Notes under the pieces: generated by a model
What the model was told of the DNA's origin: nothing
Seen by the model: only the letters and a program-made list of their open reading frames with translations
The model's database searches: none
Part shown: positions 1-5,463 of the stretch, in pieces
How the letters are laid out: every line of letters starts with the position of its first letter
How positions within the stretch are numbered: position 1 is the first letter of the stretch
Translations under genes and position numbers: made by a program
NCBI GenBank assembly: GCA_028293265.1
Contig: JAQGPB010000561.1
Coordinates: forward strand, 1 to 12,194
Length of the DNA: 12,194 nucleotides
Reading direction: 5' to 3'
DNA from: Pedosphaera sp.
GTDB lineage: Bacteria > Verrucomicrobiota > Verrucomicrobiae > Limisphaerales > Pedosphaeraceae

Positions 1-106
1 ATCTTTGTGAAAAAAAGGCGGTTGTGGCCAATGTTTATGCGGGTTTGCTGCTTTCAGAAAAACACGATCTTTTTGGGGTGTGAAAAAATCTTTTTTCCCT
101 ACACGT

Positions 107-142
107 AAAAAGGGTCGTTTTTCTGCATTTGGACCCTTTTTT
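107..142. terminator. Possible bidirectional terminator hairpin
   Basis: AAAAAGGGTC at 107-116 is the exact reverse complement of GACCCTTTTT at 132-141, giving a 10-bp stem with a 15-base loop. The A-run on the left arm and T-run on the right arm make it look like an intrinsic terminator on either strand. The core is only five G/C pairs and the loop is long, so it is weaker than a typical terminator. No gene ending here lies inside the window, but one could end to the left of it. Confidence 0.35.
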
Positions 143-194
143 TGTTTGGTGGCGGTACAAGGGGTTGCGGATGAAAGGGTTTGGGGTGGCTGAA

Positions 195-230
195 GGGACG
201 AATGGGACCTATGGGACGGATGGGGCCAAT
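195..230. repeat. Tandem 9-bp repeat, about four units of GGGACNNAT
   Basis: Four consecutive 9-base units are seen: GGGACGAAT (195-203), GGGACCTAT (204-212), GGGACGGAT (213-221) and the degenerate GGGGCCAAT (222-230). Because the unit length is a multiple of three, it generates spurious open frames on both strands (Gly-Thr-Asn/Asp type on +, Pro-Ile-Gly/Arg type on -). It is best read as an intergenic microrepeat and not as coding sequence. Confidence 0.7.
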
Positions 231-392
231 GGCGGGCGTGAGGCGAGAAGTCCGCGACCTCTTGGTTTTTCCACGTGGCTGCGGGGTCACCGACCCGCGC
301 TCCGGCGGAGGTCGTGGTGGTACCGGCGAAATGCCCCCCTAGTTCCTCAACTTCCCCCTCGACAACCGGTGGTTCTCCATCGAAGCTTCAAT

Positions 393-417
393 CCGGCTGT
401 AGCGGAAAACCAGCCGG
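393..417 (+). promoter_or_regulatory. Hairpin immediately upstream of the luxE-like start
   Basis: CCGGCTG (393-399) and CAGCCGG (411-417) form a perfect 7-bp stem with an 11-base loop. The hairpin ends 18 bases before the ATG at 436, so it would lie in the 5' untranslated region. There is no T-tract behind it, so it is not a terminator. It could affect translation initiation or transcript stability, or be another intergenic repeat remnant. Function is inferred only from position. Confidence 0.3.
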
Positions 418-435
418 TCAAATGCACAAAACCGC

Positions 436-1605
436 ATGACAACGACTCATTCGACATCGCCATTTCTGGATTACGCCGCGCAACTGCGCGAATTCATCGG
501 TCATCAATCTTCCAACGGCTCGCGCGGTGGCAATAAAACCGGCGAACTTGAGTTCAATCGCCTGGCGCTTCTGCTTTTCGGATTGCAATTGGCGCACAAT
601 GCGCCATACCGGCAATTCTGCCATTCGCGGAAAGTGGCCATTAAGGACACCAAGGATTGGACGCAAATTCCAGCAATGCCCACCCCCGGATTCAAGGAAT
701 TGGAACTCACCTGTCTTGAACCGCACCGGCGCACGACGGTATTTCCTTCCAGCGGCACCACGGGGCAGCAGCCCAGCCGCCACTTTCACAGCGCCGATTC
801 GCTTTCGCTTTACGAAGCCTCGTTGCTGCCCTGGTTTCGGGCGAATTTGTTGCCGGTTGCGAATGGAGCAAAACCGCATGCGTTTGAAATTCCAGGGCGT
901 GAGGAAACGACCTGGTTGTTTCTCACGCCTTCCCATGGTCACTCGCGCCATTCTTCGCTGGTTCATATGTTTGAAAGCGTTCGCCACGAGTTTGGTTCCG
1001 CAGCTTCGCATTTTACGGGCTCGGTCAATAACGATGGAACGTGGGATCTCGATTTGAACGCGACTGTCAGCGCGTTGCGCGACGCAATCGTCAAAAAGCG
1101 TCCGGTGATTCTTTGTGGAACTGCGTTCACGTTCGTTCACCTGCTCGATCACCTGGATCAAGCGAATTTGTTTTTGCGATTGCCGCCCGGCTCGCGCGCG
1201 CTGGAAACGGGCGGCTACAAGGGGCGTTCGCGGATTTTGCCCAAAGCCGAACTGCACGCGCTGATCACGGATCTGCTGGGAATTCCCGCCAGCCACATTG
1301 TCTGCGAATATGGCATGAGCGAACTCAGTTCGCAGGCTTATGATTCGGTTGCCGGGAAGGCGACCGCCGGTGGGCGCGTTTTTCATTTTCCGCCGTGGGC
1401 GCGCGCGCAAATAGTTTCGCCCGAGACGGGGCGGGAAGTTGGCGAGGGCGAAACGGGATTGATTCGCATTTTTGATTTGGCGAATGTCTATTCCGTGATG
1501 GCGATACAAACAGAGGACCTGGGCGTCCGGCGTGGCGAGGGTTTTGAATTGCTCGGGCGCGCCGCGATGGCCGAACCGCGCGGTTGCTCGCTGCGGAGCG
1601 TTTGA
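436..1605 (+). CDS. luxE: LuxE-like acyl-protein synthetase (acyl-activating, PaaK/LuxE family)
   Basis: Predicted to activate a carboxylic acid, classically a fatty acid, with ATP and hold it as a thioester on its own cysteine for hand-over to LuxC, the first half of the fatty-acid reductase reaction. The 389-residue length is close to the family norm. Visible adenylate-forming motifs are SSGTTG (105-110), TGGYKGRSR (258-266), EYGMSELSSQAYD (291-303), IQTEDLG (357-363) and ELLGRA (371-376). The C-terminal RGCSL (382-386) carries Cys384, which matches the near-C-terminal cysteine known as the acylation site in LuxE proteins. The ATG at 436 is the first in frame before the conserved region; no Shine-Dalgarno is visible. 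The gene is followed by a ~350-base repeat-bearing gap before the membrane peptide and MFS genes, and its partner luxC lies 1.8 kb downstream. A phenylacetate-CoA-ligase-like function on another acid is the main alternative. Confidence 0.85.
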   Translation: MTTTHSTSPFLDYAAQLREFIGHQSSNGSRGGNKTGELEFNRLALLLFGLQLAHNAPYRQFCHSRKVAIKDTKDWTQIPAMPTPGFKELELTCLEPHRRTTVFPSSGTTGQQPSRHFHSADSLSLYEASLLPWFRANLLPVANGAKPHAFEIPGREETTWLFLTPSHGHSRHSSLVHMFESVRHEFGSAASHFTGSVNNDGTWDLDLNATVSALRDAIVKKRPVILCGTAFTFVHLLDHLDQANLFLRLPPGSRALETGGYKGRSRILPKAELHALITDLLGIPASHIVCEYGMSELSSQAYDSVAGKATAGGRVFHFPPWARAQIVSPETGREVGEGETGLIRIFDLANVYSVMAIQTEDLGVRRGEGFELLGRAAMAEPRGCSLRSV

Positions 1606-1951
1606 AAGAGAAATAAATGTTACAAGGAAGCCAAAAAATCAGTTTTTTAGACCGCCCTCACCATGAACCAAGGAAAGGAGCCGCCCCTCTCCCCGGCCCT
1701 CTCCCCACTCCTGCGTCGTGGGGCGAGGGAGAAGACCTTGAGCTTCGGATGGTTCAGGGGTTTAATACGCGAATCGTGCGTTCGGGGCATTCTCTCCCCC
1801 GGGGAGAGGGGGAGCGTTGCTGCGGCGCGTGGCCATTACAAGTTGCGGTCGCAGTCGCCGTTGCAACACATTTTTACAAAAAAAGGGAAGCTGCCATTGC
1901 GAATTTTGCTGACGCAATGCCAGCACATTTCGAGGCAACTCCAATTAATTT
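1606..1951. other. Intergenic gap with palindromic GC-rich repeat
   Basis: This lies between the luxE-like gene and the 48-residue membrane peptide. Open frames here are short, differ between strands and have no recognisable domain. The left half is occupied by a C-rich/G-rich inverted-repeat element (about 1686-1810). The right half (about 1815-1951) shows nothing I can name. A promoter for the downstream genes may sit here, but none is clear. Confidence 0.55.
1686..1810. repeat. Dispersed-type palindromic repeat of the CCCTCTCCCC...GGGGAGAGGG kind
   Basis: Two inverted repeats are visible. CCCTCTCCCCAC (1697-1708) pairs with GTGGGGCGAGGG (1718-1729) with one mismatch over a 9-base loop. 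CTCTCCCC (1792-1799) and GGGGAGAG (1801-1808) form a nearly loop-less palindrome. The outer arms (1697-1706 and 1801-1810) can also pair with each other, so the whole segment could fold as one long structure. The preceding CCGCCCTCACC (1652-1662) recurs at 11063-11073, in the other repeat-rich gap. This resembles the short palindromic repeats scattered through many bacterial genomes. A genome search would be needed to define the unit. Confidence 0.55.
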
Positions 1952-2098
1952 ATGAAACGTTTGCTGCTGCTGGCTATTCTACTGTTCCCGATCATCACGC
2001 TGGTGTTGTGGGTTTGTTGGGGATCGAGCCGTCCGCGTCCAACTTCAAATCAACCGACGGGCAATACCAATGTCACCGCGATGCCGGCAGCCCACTAG
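1952..2098 (+). CDS. Small single-pass membrane peptide, 48 residues
   Basis: An ATG at 1952 opens a 48-codon frame ending in TAG at 2096-2098, three bases before the MFS start. The peptide begins MKRLLLLAILLF, has one strongly hydrophobic segment (residues 4-23) and then a polar tail rich in Pro, Thr, Asn and Ser ending MPAAH. The Lys-Arg followed by a hydrophobic run suggests an N-in membrane anchor or an uncleaved signal. There is one cysteine (22) in VCWG, but it does not form a good lipobox. Only a weak GAGG lies 16 bases upstream. I do not recognise a family. Tight spacing to the MFS gene suggests co-transcription and possibly translational coupling. It could be spurious, but the hydrophobic profile and position favour a real gene. 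Confidence 0.5.
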   Translation: MKRLLLLAILLFPIITLVLWVCWGSSRPRPTSNQPTGNTNVTAMPAAH

Positions 2099-2101
2099 GC
2101 C

Positions 2102-3379
2102 ATGAGTTCGGACCACCATCATCGGGTGCGGACGCTCTGGCTCTCGGGCATTTTACATGCCTTCACGCATCTTTATCAGATGGCGCTGGTGCCGCTTTAT
2201 TTGCTCATCCAAAAGGATTTTCAGCTTGCGAGCGAAGGTGAGGCCACGCTGCTGGTCACTGTCATGGGCATCGCGTATTTTCTGCCGAGTTATCCGATGG
2301 GCATGCTGGCGGACCGCGTGAGCCGGAAAAAACTTTTGGCAATTGGACTCGCGATCAATGGCCTGGGTTTTGTGGGGCTGGCGCTCGCGCCAAATTATGC
2401 GTGCGCCCTGGCTTGTGTGACGCTCGCTGGTTTTGGCGGCAGTTTTTATCACCCGGCGGCAACGGCGCTGGTGGCGAGGCTTTATCCCGTCGGGACGGGC
2501 AAGGCGCTCGGACTGGTGGCCATCGGCGCGAGCATCGGATTTTTTGTCAGCCCCATTTACACCGGATGGCGGGCGGAGATGGCGCACTCGTGGCGGCCGC
2601 CGATTCTGGAACTGGGTGTGCTTGGCATCGTGTGCGCAGGACTTTTTTATTGGCTGGCCGACGAAGAACGCGCTCCGGCTCCCCATGCACGGCACAATGC
2701 GCCGGCGCAAAAAATGTTTCCCACGAGCGCGCTGTGGCTTTTTTTTCTGTCGGCGAGCTTCTTTTTCAGCCTGCGCGATTTCGGCGGGACCGGCATGGCC
2801 AGCCTTTGTTCGCTTTTTCTCCAGCAGGCGCATGGGTTGGATCCGCAAAAGACCGGTTTGATTCTCTCCGGCATCTTCCTCGCATCGGCCATAAGCAATC
2901 CGCTCTTTGGCCGGCTGAGTGACCGTGGGCGCGTTCGTTGGGCGGCTTTTTTGATCACACTCGCTTTTGCCGTCATCGTCGTTTTTCCGCACTTGTCCAA
3001 GGCGTGGCTGTTCACCGCGTTGATGGCCTACGGGTTTTTCTTTCTCGCGAGTTATCCGGTGGTCGAGGCGGCCTTGATGGAATCGGTGCCGGATGCGGTG
3101 CGCGGGCGGGTGTTTGGGCTGTTCATCACCACCGGCGGTTTGATCGGCAACCTTTCACATTGGGCGATGGGCGCGGCGGTGCAAAAGCTCGGCATCAATG
3201 CAGCTTCGCCTGCGGCGTATTTTCCCATTTTCGGTTTCCTGGCGTTGATGGTGTTGCTCTCGCTGTTGGGTCTGCCTTGTTTGCACGCCATTCGCAAACG
3301 CGAAAGTCTTGATGCCCACGCAGGCGTTCGACCGCCGGATTCCCCGATCATCACTCCGCAATCCGCCATTGGAAAATGA
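2102..3379 (+). CDS. Major facilitator superfamily transporter (fosmidomycin-resistance-like subgroup)
   Basis: A 425-residue, about 12-helix inner-membrane transporter. The MFS signature between helices 2 and 3 is clear, GMLADRVSRKKL (67-78), and is echoed in the second half as GRLSDRGRVR (270-279). FGGSFYHPAA (111-120) in helix 4 resembles the G-x-x-x-FHP segment of Fsr-type and related drug/efflux MFS proteins. Substrate cannot be read from sequence. Its stop overlaps the luxC-like start as ATGA (3376-3379), so the two are almost certainly one transcript. This makes export or uptake of the acid or aldehyde handled by LuxE/LuxC a reasonable inference. The ATG at 2102 follows the small membrane gene by three bases. 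The family is certain; the role is not. Confidence 0.88.
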   Translation: MSSDHHHRVRTLWLSGILHAFTHLYQMALVPLYLLIQKDFQLASEGEATLLVTVMGIAYFLPSYPMGMLADRVSRKKLLAIGLAINGLGFVGLALAPNYACALACVTLAGFGGSFYHPAATALVARLYPVGTGKALGLVAIGASIGFFVSPIYTGWRAEMAHSWRPPILELGVLGIVCAGLFYWLADEERAPAPHARHNAPAQKMFPTSALWLFFLSASFFFSLRDFGGTGMASLCSLFLQQAHGLDPQKTGLILSGIFLASAISNPLFGRLSDRGRVRWAAFLITLAFAVIVVFPHLSKAWLFTALMAYGFFFLASYPVVEAALMESVPDAVRGRVFGLFITTGGLIGNLSHWAMGAAVQKLGINAASPAAYFPIFGFLALMVLLSLLGLPCLHAIRKRESLDAHAGVRPPDSPIITPQSAIGK

Positions 3380-4743
3380 CCTTGCCAAATTATTTCATCG
3401 CGGACCTGCCGCCCGAAGCCACGCTCACCCAGGCGATGCTGGGGGAGGCGTGCCAGACCTTGAAAAGGAATCGCGAGCGTTACCTCGCGGAGCGGCCAAC
3501 GACGGCGCTCATCAGGCTTTTGAGCGCGAACGCGGAAGACTGGCTCCAAACCGATTATCCCTTTCGCAAGCTGGTTTTGGAGCAAGGCCCCAAGGCGACT
3601 GGCTTTTCCAGCGCCACGCTGGCGAATGGACTTGATGCATTTTTTCGACGGTTGACGGCTGAAAATTTGCGCGCGCTGCTCATGCAGGACCTTGGCCATG
3701 TTCAACGGCCCGACGTTCTCGGCGCGACGAACGCGGAGACGGATGTTCAACGCGCCGCCGTTGTCAGAGGGCCGGAATTACTGGTTCATATCACCGCCGG
3801 CAGCCTGCCGAATCCCGTTTTCATGAGCATAGTGCTGGGCGTGCTGTTGCGTTCGGCGCAGTTTGTGAAGTGCGCGAGCGGGACTTCGTTTCTGCCGCGA
3901 TTGTTCGCGCATTCGCTTTACGACGCCGATGCGAAGATTGGCGCGTGCCTGGAGATTGCGGAATGGCGCGGCGGGTCGGTTGATTTGGAAACGCCATTGT
4001 TCAATGAGGCCGATTGCGTCACCGTGACCGGCAGCGACGAAACCCTGACTGAAATCCGTTATCACATCCCCGCCAAGACGCGTTTTCTTGGCTACGGTCA
4101 TCGAGTGAGTTTTGGCTACATTACGCATGAAGCGTTGTCCGGGTTTAATCCGAAAAAGATCGTCGCGCGCGCCGCGACCGACGTGGTGGCGTGGAACCAA
4201 TTGGGCTGTCTTTCGCCGCATGTCATTTATGTGGAACATGGCGGCGCGGTGACGCCGGAGCAATTTGCGGAAATGCTGGCACGGGAGTTGGAGCTGCGCG
4301 AGGCGTCCGAGCCACGTGGCGAATTGCCGCCCGAGTCGGCGGCGGTCATCGCCTCCAAGCGCGCCTTTTACGAAATCCGCGCGGCGCATTCGCCCGAAAC
4401 GCGTCAATGGCGCAGCGAAAACTCGACGGCTTGGACGGTTGTTTACGAAGCCGATCCGCGCTTCCAGCTTTCGTGCCTCAATCGCTTTATTTATGTGAAG
4501 GGTGTCACGGGCGTCACCGAAGCGTTGCAGGGTGCGGACAACATTCGCGGCCAGGTTTCGACGGTTGGCTTGGCCGCGACCGAGGACAAGTCCCAGGAGA
4601 TTGTCACGCAACTTGCACGCTGGGGTGCGACTCGCATATGTCCGCTCGGCAAGATGCAGGACCCGCCGTTGCTTTGGCGTCACGACGGGCGGCCACCATT
4701 GGGTGATCTGGTGACTTGGACTGATTGGGAACAAGAGAACTAA
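3376..4743 (+). CDS. luxC: LuxC-like acyl-CoA/acyl-protein reductase
   Basis: Predicted NADPH-dependent reductase that takes an acyl group from LuxE or CoA onto a cysteine and releases the aldehyde. The protein is 455 residues, slightly shorter than luminous-bacteria LuxC (about 480). The family segment ITAGSLPNP (139-147) is followed by a hydrophobic helix, as in LuxC proteins. The catalytic-cysteine motif appears as WNQLGCLSP (273-281), making Cys278 the likely nucleophile; an aldehyde-dehydrogenase-type fold is expected. The ATG overlaps the MFS stop (ATGA), with GGAAA just upstream inside the MFS gene, consistent with translational coupling. No luxA, luxB or luxD is nearby, so the aldehyde is probably not for luminescence. 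The family call is strong; the natural acyl substrate is unknown. Confidence 0.86.
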   Translation: MTLPNYFIADLPPEATLTQAMLGEACQTLKRNRERYLAERPTTALIRLLSANAEDWLQTDYPFRKLVLEQGPKATGFSSATLANGLDAFFRRLTAENLRALLMQDLGHVQRPDVLGATNAETDVQRAAVVRGPELLVHITAGSLPNPVFMSIVLGVLLRSAQFVKCASGTSFLPRLFAHSLYDADAKIGACLEIAEWRGGSVDLETPLFNEADCVTVTGSDETLTEIRYHIPAKTRFLGYGHRVSFGYITHEALSGFNPKKIVARAATDVVAWNQLGCLSPHVIYVEHGGAVTPEQFAEMLARELELREASEPRGELPPESAAVIASKRAFYEIRAAHSPETRQWRSENSTAWTVVYEADPRFQLSCLNRFIYVKGVTGVTEALQGADNIRGQVSTVGLAATEDKSQEIVTQLARWGATRICPLGKMQDPPLLWRHDGRPPLGDLVTWTDWEQEN

Positions 4744-4744
4744 A

Positions 4745-4765
4745 ATTTGAAATTTGGGATTTGAA
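4745..4765 (+). repeat. Three tandem 7-bp units ATTTGRR at the queD initiation site
   Basis: ATTTGAA (4745-4751), ATTTGGG (4752-4758) and ATTTGAA (4759-4765) are directly adjacent and end at the ATG at 4766. The middle unit supplies the only purine-rich GGGA ribosome-binding candidate for queD, six bases before that ATG. Strings of this kind (ATTTCAAAT/CCCAAAT on the other strand) recur between genes in some bacterial genomes, so this may be a repeat remnant captured as a translation signal. Confidence 0.55.
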
Positions 4766-5128
4766 ATGAAAATGGAATTACGCAAAATGTTTCAGTTTGA
4801 AGCTGCACATTTGCTGCCGCATCTGCCGAAATCGCACAAGTGCCGGCGGTTGCACGGGCACAGTTTCAAGGCGGAGATTGTGGTCGCCGGTGAATGCGAT
4901 CCGAAGCTGGGCTGGGTGATGGATTATGCGCAGATCAGCGAAGTGTTTAAGCCGCTTTGGGAGAAGCTTGACCATCATTATCTGAATGAGATTCCGGGCC
5001 TGGAAAATCCGACCAGCGAAAATGTCGCGGCTTGGATTTGGAAACGGTTGAAGCCGAAGCTGCCGCAGTTGACCGAGGTGATCGTCGCGGAGACTTGCAC
5101 GGCGAAGTGTGTTTATCGTGGGGAATGA
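4766..5128 (+). CDS. queD: QueD / 6-pyruvoyl-tetrahydropterin synthase family protein
   Basis: Predicted 6-carboxy-5,6,7,8-tetrahydropterin synthase, which converts 7,8-dihydroneopterin triphosphate to CPH4 in the queuosine/7-deazapurine pathway. From the ATG at 4766 the protein has 120 residues, typical for QueD. Zinc ligands His15, His30 and His32 are seen in FEAAH and LHGH. Cys26 in HKCRRLHGH is the catalytic cysteine. LDHHYLNE (68-75), PTSEN (82-86) and Glu109 complete the signature. An in-frame TTG at 4754 and an ATG at 4772 are alternative starts; 4766 is preferred because GGGA lies six bases before it. The gene is 22 bases after luxC with no terminator, so it is probably co-transcribed. 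No other queuosine gene is in view; a pterin-modifying role is possible. The enzyme family is secure. Confidence 0.87.
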   Translation: MKMELRKMFQFEAAHLLPHLPKSHKCRRLHGHSFKAEIVVAGECDPKLGWVMDYAQISEVFKPLWEKLDHHYLNEIPGLENPTSENVAAWIWKRLKPKLPQLTEVIVAETCTAKCVYRGE

Positions 5129-5165
5129 TGCGGGTTGACGAGCAGGCGGGCGTTGCAAAACAATC

Positions 5166-5348
5166 TCAAGGCCGATAAACCATGTTCGTTCCCGTTACTG
5201 GATCTTGCGGAATGGACTTCAACCCATTCGGATGGGGCAGAGGCATTGGCTTGGGCGACGATGATCCGAGGAACACCACGGCCATCAGCACCAGATTGGC
5301 CAGCACGACTGCGAACACTGTGTATTTGAGGACTTTCCTGGCTTCCAT
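5166..5348 (-). CDS. Small membrane protein with Pro-rich tail, 60 residues
   Basis: A minus-strand frame from ATG (5348-5346) to TGA (5166-5168). The peptide begins MEARKVLKYTVFAVVLANLV, giving one good transmembrane segment (about 8-26) preceded by Arg/Lys, then a serine/proline-rich tail with PKPMPLPHP and ending MVYRP. The frame stays open upstream to a GTG at 5399, which would add 17 residues with a second hydrophobic patch; the ATG is preferred because it gives a conventional N-terminus. No Shine-Dalgarno is seen. It converges on queD and diverges from the cytochrome/FGE fusion. I do not recognise a family. The hydrophobic profile supports coding, and the opposite strand has nothing better here. 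Confidence 0.45.
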   Translation of the reverse strand: MEARKVLKYTVFAVVLANLVLMAVVFLGSSSPKPMPLPHPNGLKSIPQDPVTGTNMVYRP

Positions 5349-5463
5349 ACGCTTTTGACTGAATGCGCAGATTGACAAAAAAACCGCCGTCGTCAACACT
5401 AGCCGCGTTTACGGTGATGTCGAATAACTCGCCGTGGCAGAACGTCTTTTATACGAACGACAC

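Larger units (their letters stand above)
1..435. other. Non-coding leader region upstream of the luxE-like gene
   Basis: No convincing gene is seen here. The open frames on both strands are low-complexity (Gly/Thr/Asn or Pro/Ile/Arg runs created by the 9-bp repeat) and lack any recognisable domain. The stretch is AT-rich at its left edge, where TGTGAAAAAA-like strings occur near positions 6 and 79, and becomes GC-rich after about 150. It carries a terminator-like hairpin (107-142), a 9-bp tandem repeat (195-230), a GC-rich imperfect inverted repeat around GCGGGGTC/GACCCGC near 279-299, and a hairpin just before the luxE start (393-417). I could not identify a convincing sigma70 promoter. Confidence 0.6.

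Noticed and set aside
129..536. Plus-strand frame of 135 residues before and across the luxE start
   Set aside because: Composition is driven by the 9-bp repeat and GC-rich hairpins, no domain is visible, and it overlaps the well-supported luxE frame.
418..1509. Long minus-strand frame opposite luxE (363 residues)
   Set aside because: Arg/Gln-rich antisense shadow of a high-GC gene; the plus strand has all the LuxE motifs.
1663..2241. Plus-strand frame of 192 residues spanning the repeat gap into the MFS gene
   Set aside because: It starts in the palindromic repeat, contains no domain and overlaps both the small membrane peptide and the MFS start in another frame.
436..4743. A true bioluminescence (lux) operon
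   Set aside because: No luxA, luxB or luxD is present and an MFS transporter lies between luxE and luxC; only the reductase half is supported.
3778..4785. Minus-strand frame opposite luxC (335 residues)
   Set aside because: Arg/Gln/His-rich antisense shadow; its first residues come from the ATTTGRR repeat and the rest mirrors luxC codons.
5372..5400. Promoter TTGACA with -10 AACACT before the cytochrome/FGE gene
   Set aside because: The -35 is perfect but the -10 matches only three of six bases, and it overlaps the upstream extension of the minus-strand frame; not strong enough to list as a feature.
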